Under the pieces are notes generated by a model. It was not told the origin of the DNA and ran no database searches. It saw only the letters and a program-made list of their open reading frames with translations. DNA of 12,048 nucleotides from Comamonadaceae bacterium (GTDB taxonomy: Bacteria; Pseudomonadota; Gammaproteobacteria; Burkholderiales; Burkholderiaceae_C). Shown in pieces: positions 1-6,976 of the stretch (positions are counted from its first letter, which is position 1; every line of letters starts with the position of its first letter). The stretch is from positions 1 through 12,048 of the forward strand of contig CANCCF010000116.1 in the NCBI GenBank assembly GCA_947374485.1, written 5' to 3'. The position numbers were made by a program, and so were the translations under genes.

Positions 1-64
1 GGCTCGCTTGGCCTGCAATGGTGCCGCCTGTACCCAAAATAACCACACGTCGAAAATTTGTCAT
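1..64 (-). CDS. L-asparaginase, N-terminal fragment (partial)
   Basis: The first 21 codons of a gene that runs off the left edge of the window. The translation from the ATG at 64-62 begins MTNFRRVVILGTGGTIAGQA. The LGTGGTIAG segment (residues 10-18) is the N-terminal signature of bacterial L-asparaginases, with the nucleophilic threonine expected at Thr15 (the T of GGTIAG). The family hydrolyses L-asparagine to aspartate and ammonia. No signal peptide precedes the first beta strand, so a cytoplasmic enzyme is likely, although type I and type II cannot be separated on 21 residues. It is divergent from lexA, and the nearer SOS box lies about 48 nt upstream of its ATG. Family assignment is confident; substrate range (asparagine or glutamine) is not determined. 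Confidence 0.85.
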   Translation of the reverse strand, partial: MTNFRRVVILGTGGTIAGQAS

Positions 65-111
65 GTACTTTTCACTCTCAAAAACCAATCAAGCTTGCAG
101 AAATTTTAAAA

Positions 112-127
112 CTGGTTAAAAATACAG
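112..127. promoter_or_regulatory. SOS box 1 (LexA operator)
   Basis: CTGGTTAAAAATACAG has the CTG-N10-CAG form of the LexA operator (consensus CTGT-N8-ACAG), with one departure in the left half (CTGG). It lies 58 nt before the lexA ATG. TTGCAG at 95-100 and an A/T-rich hexamer near 117-122 could form a lexA promoter overlapping this box, which would let LexA repress itself; that promoter call is weak. Confidence 0.85.
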
Positions 128-130
128 TTA

Positions 131-146
131 CTGTTTATCAAAACAG
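131..146. promoter_or_regulatory. SOS box 2 (LexA operator)
   Basis: CTGTTTATCAAAACAG matches the consensus CTGT-N8-ACAG exactly at both conserved ends. Its centre is 19 bp from the centre of box 1, close to two helical turns, so two LexA dimers could sit on nearly the same face of the DNA. It lies 39 nt before the lexA start codon. Tandem operators of this kind are typical of autoregulated lexA promoters. Confidence 0.92.
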
Positions 147-185
147 TACATTGCCCAGGACTTTAACAAAAGCACAGGATGCACG

Positions 186-872
186 ATGATTGATCAAACC
201 TCTTCGCCCATCAAACTCACGGCCCGCCAGCAGCAAATTTTGGAACTGATCCAAAACGCTATCGGCCGTACAGGATCGCCCCCAACGCGGGCAGAAATCG
301 CCAGTGAATTAGGCTTCAAATCTGCCAATGCGGCGGAAGAGCACCTGCAAGCGCTGGCCCGCAAAGGCGCTATCGAGCTGGTCAGTGGCACCTCACGCGG
401 CATCCGGCTCAAAAGTGAGGCGCTGCGCTCCATCAACGAGTCCAGAGGCAAGCCATTTTCCATGACCTTGCAGGGCTTTGCCCAATTGGCCTTGCCGCTG
501 GTTGGGCGTGTGGCGGCCGGTTCACCCATTCTCGCCCAGGAGCATGTGGACCGCACCTACTACGTGGAAAACAGCCTGTTCCAGCGCCAGCCCGACTACC
601 TGCTCAAGGTACGCGGCATGTCCATGCGCGATGCCGGCATCATGGACGGGGACCTGCTGGCCGTGCAGGCCACCAAAGACGCCAAAAATGGCCAGATCAT
701 CGTGGCCCGTCTGGGTGAAGAAGTCACCGTCAAGCGCTTTCGCAGAAACAAGCACCTGATTGAGCTGCACCCTGAGAACCCGGACTACCAGACTATTGTG
801 GTCGAGCCCGGCGAACCCTTTGAAATTGAAGGCCTGGCAGTCGGACTCATCCGCAACACCATGCTCATGTAA
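186..872 (+). CDS. lexA: LexA, SOS-response repressor and self-cleaving protease
   Basis: Represses DNA-damage genes by binding SOS boxes; on contact with RecA filaments it cuts itself and is inactivated. The N-terminal winged helix-turn-helix spans about residues 10-75. The C-terminal S24 peptidase domain has the cleavage bond Ala111-Gly112 in VAAGSP, the catalytic serine Ser146 in GMSM and the catalytic lysine Lys183 in VTVKRF. Cleavage-to-Ser (35) and Ser-to-Lys (37) spacings equal those of E. coli LexA (84/119/156), so self-cleavage should be intact. At 228 residues it is longer than the 202-residue E. coli protein because of a longer N-terminus and linker, as usual in Burkholderiales. 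An AGGA at 176-179, 6 nt before the ATG, supports the start. Two SOS boxes upstream indicate autoregulation. The small gene at 912 follows after 39 nt and is probably co-transcribed. Confidence 0.98.
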   Translation: MIDQTSSPIKLTARQQQILELIQNAIGRTGSPPTRAEIASELGFKSANAAEEHLQALARKGAIELVSGTSRGIRLKSEALRSINESRGKPFSMTLQGFAQLALPLVGRVAAGSPILAQEHVDRTYYVENSLFQRQPDYLLKVRGMSMRDAGIMDGDLLAVQATKDAKNGQIIVARLGEEVTVKRFRRNKHLIELHPENPDYQTIVVEPGEPFEIEGLAVGLIRNTMLM

Positions 873-911
873 GTCAACACCCCAATATACATTTCCATCA
901 GGCAGAACCCC

Positions 912-1247
912 ATGAACATCGCTCTGGTCTTACAGCACAAGCTGTTGCTCGGCATTCAACGCTTCATCCTGGGCGGCGCACGCCCCATGCAGCCAACGCA
1001 ATCGTTGCGCAGCCAGACGCACCCCGCCTATGCCGCAGGCATGCCGCGCGCTTCGGCTGTGCGCAGCAGCACGGCTTCGACGGCCACGCGTCTTTATGTC
1101 AAACGGGCCATGCCCTTGCGCGTGTTGCATGAGGTGGAAACCGGCATGCCACGCTCGAGCACCGGGCGCCTCGTCATATCGGGTCGCATGGCCGATGTCT
1201 GTGCCGAGTTGGACCGTCTGGTGGAGCGTGAAGCCGCCTTGCACTGA
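912..1247 (+). CDS. Small conserved protein of unknown function linked to lexA
   Basis: A 111-residue protein starting 39 nt after lexA, preceded by CAGG about 8-9 nt before the ATG. I do not recognise a characterised family. The first ~65 residues are rich in Ala, Arg, Ser and Thr and look disordered or poorly conserved. Residues 68-108 look like a compact block, with RVLHEVETG, GRLVISGRMADVCAELDRLV and a final acidic helix; I recall similar blocks in Comamonadaceae proteins but cannot confirm this here. No signal peptide, membrane segment or metal-binding motif is evident. Because lexA has SOS operators and no promoter is obvious in the 39-nt gap, the gene is probably DNA-damage-induced. 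A later start such as the ATG at 1107, just before the conserved block, cannot be excluded. The gene ends 24 nt before a convergent gene. Confidence 0.7.
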   Translation: MNIALVLQHKLLLGIQRFILGGARPMQPTQSLRSQTHPAYAAGMPRASAVRSSTASTATRLYVKRAMPLRVLHEVETGMPRSSTGRLVISGRMADVCAELDRLVEREAALH

Positions 1248-1271
1248 ATCCCGAGCTTAGTGCTCAGGCCT

Positions 1272-1787
1272 TCAGGCGGCGGCGCCCAGCAAGTAGTCCT
1301 TCTTGCCCAGATCAACACCGTTGTGCCGCAGGATGTTGTAAGCGGTCACCACATGAAAGAACATGTTGGGCAGTACCCACTGCTTCAGGTAAGCCTCACC
1401 TTGCATGGTGCGAACAGTGTCCTTGCCAACCGGAAAGCTGATTTCCTTGGCCTCGGTGCCATCCAGCGACTGCGCAGGTACGCTGGCCAAGTAAGCCAAG
1501 GTTTTGGCAATGCGCGCCTTCAGTTCATCCAAGGTTTGCTCGTCATCCGGGAACTTGGGCGCCTCCACGCCCGAGAGTCGGGCCACGCCGTTTTTTGCAG
1601 CGTCGCAGGCAATCAGAATCTGACGGGTAAAGGGCAGCATGTCTGGAGCCAGGCGATACTGGGTCAGCGCCATAGGGTCACATCCTTTGGCTTCTACAAA
1701 AGCTTGCGCCTTGTCCAGCATGTGGCTCAAATTGCCTAGCATGGCATTGAAAACGGGCAGGCTGGCGGATGACATGGAAATTGGCAT
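1272..1787 (-). CDS. DUF1993 family protein (DinB-like helical fold)
   Basis: A 171-residue protein. Its opening (residues 1-27, with SLPVFNAMLGNLSHMLDKA) and closing block (NMFFHVVTAYNILRHNGVDLG, residues 141-161) match the DUF1993 family, which is related to the DinB/YfiT four-helix bundle. His145 in NMFFH and His155 in LRHNG are candidate conserved polar residues; no enzymatic role is established. Soluble, no signal peptide. The start at 1787-1785 fits the usual family start just before the SMSSASLPVF segment; the same frame stays open further upstream, but that would overlap the promoter of the divergent dehydrogenase and add an arginine-rich segment unlike the family. It converges with the gene ending at 1247 and diverges from the gene at 1887. 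The nearby lexA does not imply damage induction: I see no SOS box in front of it. Confidence 0.88.
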   Translation of the reverse strand: MPISMSSASLPVFNAMLGNLSHMLDKAQAFVEAKGCDPMALTQYRLAPDMLPFTRQILIACDAAKNGVARLSGVEAPKFPDDEQTLDELKARIAKTLAYLASVPAQSLDGTEAKEISFPVGKDTVRTMQGEAYLKQWVLPNMFFHVVTAYNILRHNGVDLGKKDYLLGAAA

Positions 1788-1886
1788 GGCGTTCTTTCGG
1801 TGAAATTGCAAATGGATGCGCATGTTAGCGCTTCCCCGGCGGCGCACGCGCAAGGCAGGCTTCTGCGGCAAGGCACAATTGGGGCT

Positions 1887-2894
1887 ATGAACATTGTGAT
1901 TCTTGACGATTACCAGGACGCAGTCCGCAAGCTGGAGTGCGCCAGCAAACTACAGCCCTACCAGGCCAAGGTCTATACCAACACGGTCAAGGGGCTGGGC
2001 CAGTTGTCGGTGCGACTGAAGGATGCCGACATTCTGGTCCTGATACGCGAACGCACACACATCAATCGCCAGTTGATTGAAAAGCTGCCCAAGCTCAAGC
2101 TGATTTCACAAACCGGTCGCTCGGGCTCCCACATTGACCTGCAAGCCTGTACCGAGCGTGGCATTGCCGTGTCGGAGGGCGTGGGCTCTCCCGTGGCCCC
2201 GGCTGAGTTGACCTGGGCACTGCTGATGGCGGCCATGCGCAGGTTGCCGCACTACATTGGCAATTTGAAGCACGGCGCCTGGCAGCAAGCGGGCTTGAAA
2301 ACCGGCTCCATGCCACCCAACTTTGGCCTTGGTACCACCCTGTCCGGCAAGACCCTTGGCATTTGGGGCTATGGTCGCATTGGCAAGTTGGTGGCAGGTT
2401 ACGGCCGGGCGTTTGGCATGCATGTGGTGGTCTGGGGCAGCGAGGCCTCACGCGCCGCCGCGGTGGCGGATGGCTTTCTCGCCGCACCCACCCGTGAAAT
2501 ATTCTTCACCCATGCAGATGTTGTGTCGCTGCATTTGCGCCTGACCGAAACCACCACCCATTTGGTCACCGCAGCCGACCTGGCCCTGATGAAGCCCAGC
2601 GCCATTCTGGTCAACACTTCGCGGGCTGAACTGATTGAGCCCGATGCCCTCATTGGCGCGCTAAACCGGGGCCGCCCCGGCATGGCTGCCGTGGATGTTT
2701 TTGAGACCGAGCCGATTCTGCAAGGGCACGCCTTGCTGCGCCTGGAGAACTGCATCTGCACGCCACATATTGGCTACGTGGAACAAGGCAATTACGAGGA
2801 TTACTTTGGCCGCGCTTTTGACAACGTGGTGAACTTCATCAAGGGCACACCCACCCACATCGTCAACCCCGGGGCGCTGCAGGTCCGCCGTTAA
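1887..2894 (+). CDS. D-isomer-specific 2-hydroxyacid dehydrogenase family protein
   Basis: A 335-residue NAD(P)-dependent oxidoreductase of the SerA/LdhA superfamily, interconverting a D-2-hydroxy acid and a 2-oxo acid in the cytoplasm. The Rossmann motif GYGRIG lies at residues 161-166. The catalytic triad is visible: Arg246 in NTSRAELI, Glu275 in VFETEP and His294 in TPHIGY; the 29-residue Arg-Glu spacing equals that of SerA. The acidic residue usually found at the end of the second Rossmann strand is absent (VVVWGSE, residues 181-186), so NADP use is possible. The regulatory ACT domain of long SerA proteins is missing, so serine biosynthesis is not implied. The start at 1887 gives the standard MNIVILDDYQ opening; the frame extends 29 codons upstream but that part is not family-like. 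GGGG just before the ATG is too close for a good ribosome binding site. The substrate is unknown. Confidence 0.92.
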   Translation: MNIVILDDYQDAVRKLECASKLQPYQAKVYTNTVKGLGQLSVRLKDADILVLIRERTHINRQLIEKLPKLKLISQTGRSGSHIDLQACTERGIAVSEGVGSPVAPAELTWALLMAAMRRLPHYIGNLKHGAWQQAGLKTGSMPPNFGLGTTLSGKTLGIWGYGRIGKLVAGYGRAFGMHVVVWGSEASRAAAVADGFLAAPTREIFFTHADVVSLHLRLTETTTHLVTAADLALMKPSAILVNTSRAELIEPDALIGALNRGRPGMAAVDVFETEPILQGHALLRLENCICTPHIGYVEQGNYEDYFGRAFDNVVNFIKGTPTHIVNPGALQVRR

Positions 2895-2912
2895 GCCTCT
2901 TTGCCCTGATCA

Positions 2913-2934
2913 CCGGCACTCAGTCGGCCTTTTT
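2913..2934 (+). terminator. Possible weak intrinsic terminator after the dehydrogenase gene
   Basis: CCGG (2913-2916) and TCGG (2924-2927) can pair across a 7-nt loop with one G-T wobble, followed by CC and five T (2930-2934). It is just after the plus-strand stop at 2894 and runs into the last codons of the convergent FimV-like gene. A 4-bp stem is short, so this is tentative. Confidence 0.25.
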
Positions 2935-4896
2935 GGGGGTAATGTAGGACGACACGTCAAAGTCGATCAGGTTGTTGACTTCAACTGCTTTGCTTTCCTG
3001 CTCGGTTTGGTCCAGGTTCAGGTCAAGATCAAGATCCAGATCGAGGTCTTCATTCGATTCCACTGCTGGCGACTGGTAGGCCACGTGGGAAACTGGGAGC
3101 GGCGACGTCATTTCCGGCACAGCAGCCGCATTGAAGGAGGTATTGGGCGAAGGTTCCGGCCGCGACGCACTGAATGGCGCGCGACTGGAGTCATAGCTCT
3201 GGTCCAGGCGCTTGAGTACGCCATACAAGAGCAGCAAATCCTTGAAGGCTTCCAGATCCATGCCCTGTTCCGGATCATCGTCAGGCAGACGTACCAGACA
3301 CTGCTCAATGTAGTCGATGGTGTATTCAGTCGGCCACAACACCACGATCTGGTTGCAGATGTCGTCGTAGGCTTCCAGGCCATTGCCCTCGGCTAAAAAG
3401 TCTGCATAAGCTGGTATGCGGCCAGTGAACTGGTGATTGAAATCAGAGCGGATCTGCTCAAAATCACTGCGGCGGCTCAGTGTATGGAGAATCTTCAAGA
3501 GGTCCAAATAGACCAGCGGATTGCTCTCGGCATTGCCATGGATGCTGGACTCCAGCAGGCGCACAGCTTCATCGTGTTGGCCCAATGCCATGAAAAATTC
3601 GGCCTGCTGGCGTACATCCAGCATTTCCCTGGTGTTAATGGAGCGCAATGTGGCTTGGGCGCTGTTGACAAAGTCATTGCGCACTGGGCGGCCCACGGCT
3701 GCCGATGCTGCGACAGTGGCTGCAACCCAGGGCGCCACCACAGGTACAGCAGCCATTGGTGCCACCGGAGCGCTGGCCAGTACCGGCGCATTGCGCCGGC
3801 TAACACTTTCCACCTTGCTTGGGTTGGCTGCAGCGGCGGCATGCTGGGCTTCTTTGGCCGCGTTGGGGGCGGCTTCGGAAGCCGCGGTCAAAGCAGTTGC
3901 CGGTGCCGCACTGGATTGCGCAGCAGACTTTGCCTGGGCTGCCTTGGCCGGCGACCGCGCACCTTCACCAGACCACCAGGGCGCTGCATCAGCCCCTGTG
4001 GAGCGCCTGCGCATGGCCACGTAGACCAGCGCAGCCATGGAGGCCAGCAACAGAGCAATCAAGGTATAAACCATGGACCGGCCGTAATTTCCCGAGCCAC
4101 TGGTCTCCATCGCTGTGGCGATTTGCTGAATGCTTTGCTGGTTCTTGGCAGTGACGATTTGTAGACCACGGATATCGGTCTCCAGGACCTTGGCACGTGC
4201 TTCGCTTTTTTGCAGCTCTTCGGCGCTGTTGTTGCTGGCCTGCCACTTGGCAATGTCTTCAACCCGGTGCTGCAAATCTTCCAACGCGGAATTGGGCATT
4301 GCCGCTTTGGGCCTGGCAACTGCCACGCCACCCGCAGTGACAGGCACTGGCTTGGTCATGGTGGCAGTCATTGGTTTTCGGACGCTGGCGGACGCTGCCG
4401 CAAACTTATTGTCTTTGCCGGTGGGCTCCGGGGCGCCGGACGCCGGCACCCTCGACTGGCCGTTAGCACGATCAACCGCCATTGCCGCTGGTGCTGCAGA
4501 ACCCGTCAACTCACTGGCAACATCGGACAAAAGGGTGTAAGAGCGGGTAGCTTTGGGGCCGCACACTGCCTTGAGGGTCAGGCGCACCAGTGCCTCGTCC
4601 ACGCCGCCACTGGCCGTCACCCGCACGATCTGCGTACCGGGCTGGCTGGAGGGCTGCGAGCTGACACTGATAAGACTACGCTCTATGGCGCTGTCTCCGT
4701 ATTGCACTTCGGCGTCAAAACAATTGGCTGACACGTCATCTTCTGCCGCATAGGGCACCAGCACCGACAGGTCCAGCGGCTTGCCCAGCAGAGGTGTGCC
4801 ACGCACCTTTCCAAGTGTCAGGGCAAAACCGGTAGACGATGAAAGCAGCAGCGCGGCGAGAATGCCCCAGATAGCGGTTTTACGGTTGAGCTTCAT
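2920..4896 (-). CDS. FimV-like protein: signal peptide, single membrane span, TPR-like cytoplasmic part
   Basis: A 658-residue protein resembling FimV/HubP/TspA proteins, which organise type IV pili and cell poles. Order: signal peptide 1-25 (cleavage probably after Ala25), the FimV N-terminal domain at about 26-125 (ALTLGKVRGTPLLGKPLDL opening), an Ala/Pro-rich linker, a probable coiled coil at 204-262, one membrane segment at 276-296 followed by RRR, an Ala-rich linker to about 405, then helical TPR-like repeats at about 424-565 (QAEFFMALGQHDEAVRLLES). The acidic tail has an Asp-Leu alternation at 617-629. No LysM peptidoglycan-binding domain is visible between the N-terminal domain and the membrane span, although many FimV proteins have one. 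It is shorter than typical FimV and stands alone, with no pilus gene in view. An AGGAA at 4900-4904 supports the start. It may be a paralogue rather than FimV itself. Confidence 0.82.
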   Translation of the reverse strand: MKLNRKTAIWGILAALLLSSSTGFALTLGKVRGTPLLGKPLDLSVLVPYAAEDDVSANCFDAEVQYGDSAIERSLISVSSQPSSQPGTQIVRVTASGGVDEALVRLTLKAVCGPKATRSYTLLSDVASELTGSAAPAAMAVDRANGQSRVPASGAPEPTGKDNKFAAASASVRKPMTATMTKPVPVTAGGVAVARPKAAMPNSALEDLQHRVEDIAKWQASNNSAEELQKSEARAKVLETDIRGLQIVTAKNQQSIQQIATAMETSGSGNYGRSMVYTLIALLLASMAALVYVAMRRRSTGADAAPWWSGEGARSPAKAAQAKSAAQSSAAPATALTAASEAAPNAAKEAQHAAAAANPSKVESVSRRNAPVLASAPVAPMAAVPVVAPWVAATVAASAAVGRPVRNDFVNSAQATLRSINTREMLDVRQQAEFFMALGQHDEAVRLLESSIHGNAESNPLVYLDLLKILHTLSRRSDFEQIRSDFNHQFTGRIPAYADFLAEGNGLEAYDDICNQIVVLWPTEYTIDYIEQCLVRLPDDDPEQGMDLEAFKDLLLLYGVLKRLDQSYDSSRAPFSASRPEPSPNTSFNAAAVPEMTSPLPVSHVAYQSPAVESNEDLDLDLDLDLNLDQTEQESKAVEVNNLIDFDVSSYITPKKAD

Positions 4897-4995
4897 GGTT
4901 TCCTGTATTTGGGCACTTGCTGCGGCACATTCCGGTTAGAGGTACTCCCAGTGTATTGCAGGTGGCTGACGCATTGATAGAAATGCGGCAGCAAT

Positions 4996-5019
4996 TTTGA
5001 TGCCTATGCTTTTATCAAA
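4996..5019. promoter_or_regulatory. Inverted repeat TTTGAT-N12-ATCAAA in a divergent promoter region
   Basis: Six-base arms at 4996-5001 and 5014-5019 in the 183-nt space between the FimV-like gene and the Crp/Fnr-type regulator, about 60 nt before the regulator's ATG. The arms resemble FNR half-sites (TTGAT/ATCAA), but the 12-nt gap is not the FNR spacing of 4. It could be an operator for the adjacent regulator or chance. Confidence 0.3.
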
Positions 5020-5079
5020 CGCCTGGCGCTGACACACTGGGGACAGTGCTGAGCGCCAAGCGCCCCGCCAAGACCGACA

Positions 5080-5808
5080 ATGGAGGGCATGGAAGATCCC
5101 ATATTGAGCATCGAAGAACGTGCCGCCATCAACAACGGACGTTGGTTCTCCAGCTTGTCGCCCTCTTTACGGCATGACATTTTGCGTAGCGCCTATGTCC
5201 GCCGCGTTGGCGACGGCCAGCTGATTGCTGCCCGTGGTGAGCCACCCGAGGAATGGCTGGCGTGCGCCAGGGGTGCCGTGCGGGTGAGCTCCACCGGTCT
5301 CACGGGCAAGCAAATTACGCTGACCTATGTGGAGCCGGGCATCTGGTTTGGCGATGTGTCCATTTTTGATGGTGACCGCCGTACCCACGACGTTTACGCA
5401 CATGGCGACAGCACCCTGCTGTGTGTGGCCAAAGCTGACTTCAAGAACATTCTGGGCCTGCACCCGGAGCTGTACGAGGCCTTGCTGCGCCTGCATGCAC
5501 GGCGCATCCGCCAACTCTATGGCCTGGTGGAAGACCTCAACACGCTGCCCCTGCGTGCGCGTCTGGCCAAGCAGCTGTTGCATCTGGTGCGCAGTTATGG
5601 CGTATCGGCAACCGTTGATGGCAGCGAAGTGCGCATAGGCCTGCAACTGGCCCAGGAAGAGTTGGCCCAACTGCTGGGAGCTTCCCGGCAGCGCGTTAAC
5701 CAGGAACTTAAAAGCATGGAGAGAGAGGCCGCCATTCGCATCGAATCGGGTGGTCTGGTGGTGCGCGACCGCTTGGCGCTTCTGCGCATTGCCGAAGCGG
5801 AACACTGA
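5080..5808 (+). CDS. Crp/Fnr-family transcription regulator
   Basis: A 242-residue DNA-binding regulator. The cyclic-nucleotide-type beta-barrel spans about residues 20-125, the dimerisation helix about 127-155, and the C-terminal winged helix about 157-230, with a recognition region LAQLLGASRQRVNQELKSME (195-214). The phosphate-binding cassette reads FGDVSIFDGDRRTHDVYA (90-107): Asp92 replaces the usual Glu and Thr102 the usual Ser, so cAMP binding is uncertain. Only two cysteines (62 and 115) are present, so there is no Fnr-type iron-sulfur cluster. The ATG at 5080 has no good ribosome binding site; ATG 5089 is preceded by GGAGG only 2 nt away, so the start is unsettled by three codons. The kinase gene begins 26 nt after its stop, so it may lead the operon and control it. 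The effector is unknown. Confidence 0.9.
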   Translation: MEGMEDPILSIEERAAINNGRWFSSLSPSLRHDILRSAYVRRVGDGQLIAARGEPPEEWLACARGAVRVSSTGLTGKQITLTYVEPGIWFGDVSIFDGDRRTHDVYAHGDSTLLCVAKADFKNILGLHPELYEALLRLHARRIRQLYGLVEDLNTLPLRARLAKQLLHLVRSYGVSATVDGSEVRIGLQLAQEELAQLLGASRQRVNQELKSMEREAAIRIESGGLVVRDRLALLRIAEAEH

Positions 5809-5834
5809 CTCGGCCCACCCTTGCATTGCCACCC

Positions 5835-6920
5835 ATGAGCGATATGCCACCCCAAATTGGCGCCCACCCAGCCACAGGCCCGCACCCACTGGACAAAGAC
5901 GCACTCGCCGCTTGGCTGACCACCCACCTGCCGGGCTTTGAAGGCCCGCTGTCAGTACAGCGGTTCGAGGGCGGACAGTCCAACCCGACTTACCTGCTAC
6001 ACACGCCCGCGTGCCGCTTTGTGATGCGATGCAAGCCCGGCCCGGTGGCGCAGTTGCTTCCCTCCGCCCATGCCGTGGAGCGGGAGTTTGCGGTGATGCG
6101 CGGGCTGGCGGAAACGGCGGTGCCGGTGCCGCAGATGCTGTGCCTGTGCGAGGATGAATCGGTGCTGGGTCGCGCCTTCTATCTGATGGAATACAAAGAA
6201 GGCCGGGTGCTGTGGGACCCGGCCCTGCCGGGCATGTCGCCCGCTGAGCGTGCGGCAATTTATGACGAGTGCAACCGCGTCATGGCGGCCTTGCACACGG
6301 TGGATTATGTGCGGCAAGGCCTGGGCAACTTCGGCAAACCCGGCAACTATTTCGAGCGCCAGATTGGCCGCTGGAGCCGCCAGTACCAAGCCTCCATCAC
6401 CCAGCCCATCCCTGAGATGGAACAACTGATGGCGTGGCTGCCCCAACACATTCCGGCAATGGCCCGGGATGCGCGCCTGGTGTCCATCGTGCACGGCGAC
6501 TTCCGCCTGGACAACCTGATGTTTGACCCGCTGCTGCCCAAAGTGGTCGCGGTGCTGGATTGGGAACTCTCCACCCTGGGGCACCCGCTGGCCGATTTCA
6601 GCTACCACTGCATGGCCTGGCACATTCCGGCGGGCCTGTTTCGCGGCATGGGCGGGCTGGACCTGGCGGCGCTCGGCATTCCATCTGAAGAAGAGTACAT
6701 CCGCCGCTATTGCGAACGCACCGGCCTGGCCACGCCAGAGCAACTGCGCGCCGACTGGAATTTCTATTTGGCCTACAACCTGTTCCGCATTGCCGCCATC
6801 CTGCAAGGCATTGCCAAGCGGGTGCAAACCGGCACAGCCTCCAGCGCCCAGGCCCTCAGTTCGGCAGCAGGAGCCAGACCGCTGGCGCAACTGGCCTGGA
6901 CCTTTGCCCAAAAGGCCTGA
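5835..6920 (+). CDS. APH-fold phosphotransferase (ACAD10/11-kinase-like, LvaA-like)
   Basis: A 361-residue kinase-like protein of the aminoglycoside phosphotransferase/choline kinase fold. The nucleotide loop GGQSNPTY is at about 46-53, the candidate ATP-binding lysine is in FVMRCKPG (about 67), the catalytic loop HGDFRLDN is at 220-227 with Asp222, and the Mg-binding LDWE at 241-244 with Asp242 precedes STLGHPLADF. This form, with DWELSTLGHPLAD, is typical of the group that is fused to or paired with acyl-CoA dehydrogenases rather than of drug-resistance kinases. The likely role is ATP-dependent phosphorylation of a hydroxyacyl-CoA, as for LvaA and the ACAD10/11 kinase domain; this is inferred. 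The ATG at 5835 was chosen; a TTG at 5826 and an ATG at 5844 are alternatives, and no clear ribosome binding site is present. The dehydrogenase gene follows after 56 nt. Confidence 0.9.
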   Translation: MSDMPPQIGAHPATGPHPLDKDALAAWLTTHLPGFEGPLSVQRFEGGQSNPTYLLHTPACRFVMRCKPGPVAQLLPSAHAVEREFAVMRGLAETAVPVPQMLCLCEDESVLGRAFYLMEYKEGRVLWDPALPGMSPAERAAIYDECNRVMAALHTVDYVRQGLGNFGKPGNYFERQIGRWSRQYQASITQPIPEMEQLMAWLPQHIPAMARDARLVSIVHGDFRLDNLMFDPLLPKVVAVLDWELSTLGHPLADFSYHCMAWHIPAGLFRGMGGLDLAALGIPSEEEYIRRYCERTGLATPEQLRADWNFYLAYNLFRIAAILQGIAKRVQTGTASSAQALSSAAGARPLAQLAWTFAQKA

Positions 6921-6976
6921 ACGCTCGCCCCCCCCAAAAAAACAACGGACACCGCGCCCAGCACACTGGAGATTTC

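Noticed and set aside
1253..1265. GAGC-TTAGT-GCTC hairpin between convergent genes at 1247 and 1272
   Set aside because: Four base pairs and no T-run; too weak to call a terminator.
1260..1739. Plus-strand open frame of 159 codons
   Set aside because: Antisense to the DUF1993 gene, which has the better family match.
1272..1787. DUF1993 protein as a member of the SOS regulon because of its DinB-like fold and nearby lexA
   Set aside because: No SOS box is present in the 99-nt divergent promoter region 1788-1886; the DinB-like name is a fold label here.
1800..1886. N-terminal extension of the hydroxyacid dehydrogenase
   Set aside because: The added residues are unlike the family; the standard MNIVILDD opening starts at 1887.
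3433..4164. Plus-strand open frame of 243 codons
   Set aside because: Antisense to the Ala-rich linker and TPR part of the FimV-like gene; Cys/Gly/Arg-rich product with no recognisable domain.
5167..6258. Long minus-strand open frame of 363 codons
   Set aside because: It lies opposite the Crp/Fnr regulator and kinase genes, whose motifs are unambiguous; its product is low-complexity (Pro, Arg, Gln) and matches nothing, as expected for an antisense shadow in GC-rich DNA.
5835..6920. Aminoglycoside-resistance kinase
   Set aside because: It shares the fold, but the DWELSTLGHPLAD form and the adjacent acyl-CoA dehydrogenase point to the ACAD10/11-type group, not to drug resistance.
6710..6976. 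N-terminal extension of the acyl-CoA dehydrogenase
   Set aside because: It overlaps the kinase gene in another frame; the ATG at 6977 has GGAG at the right distance and the normal family opening.
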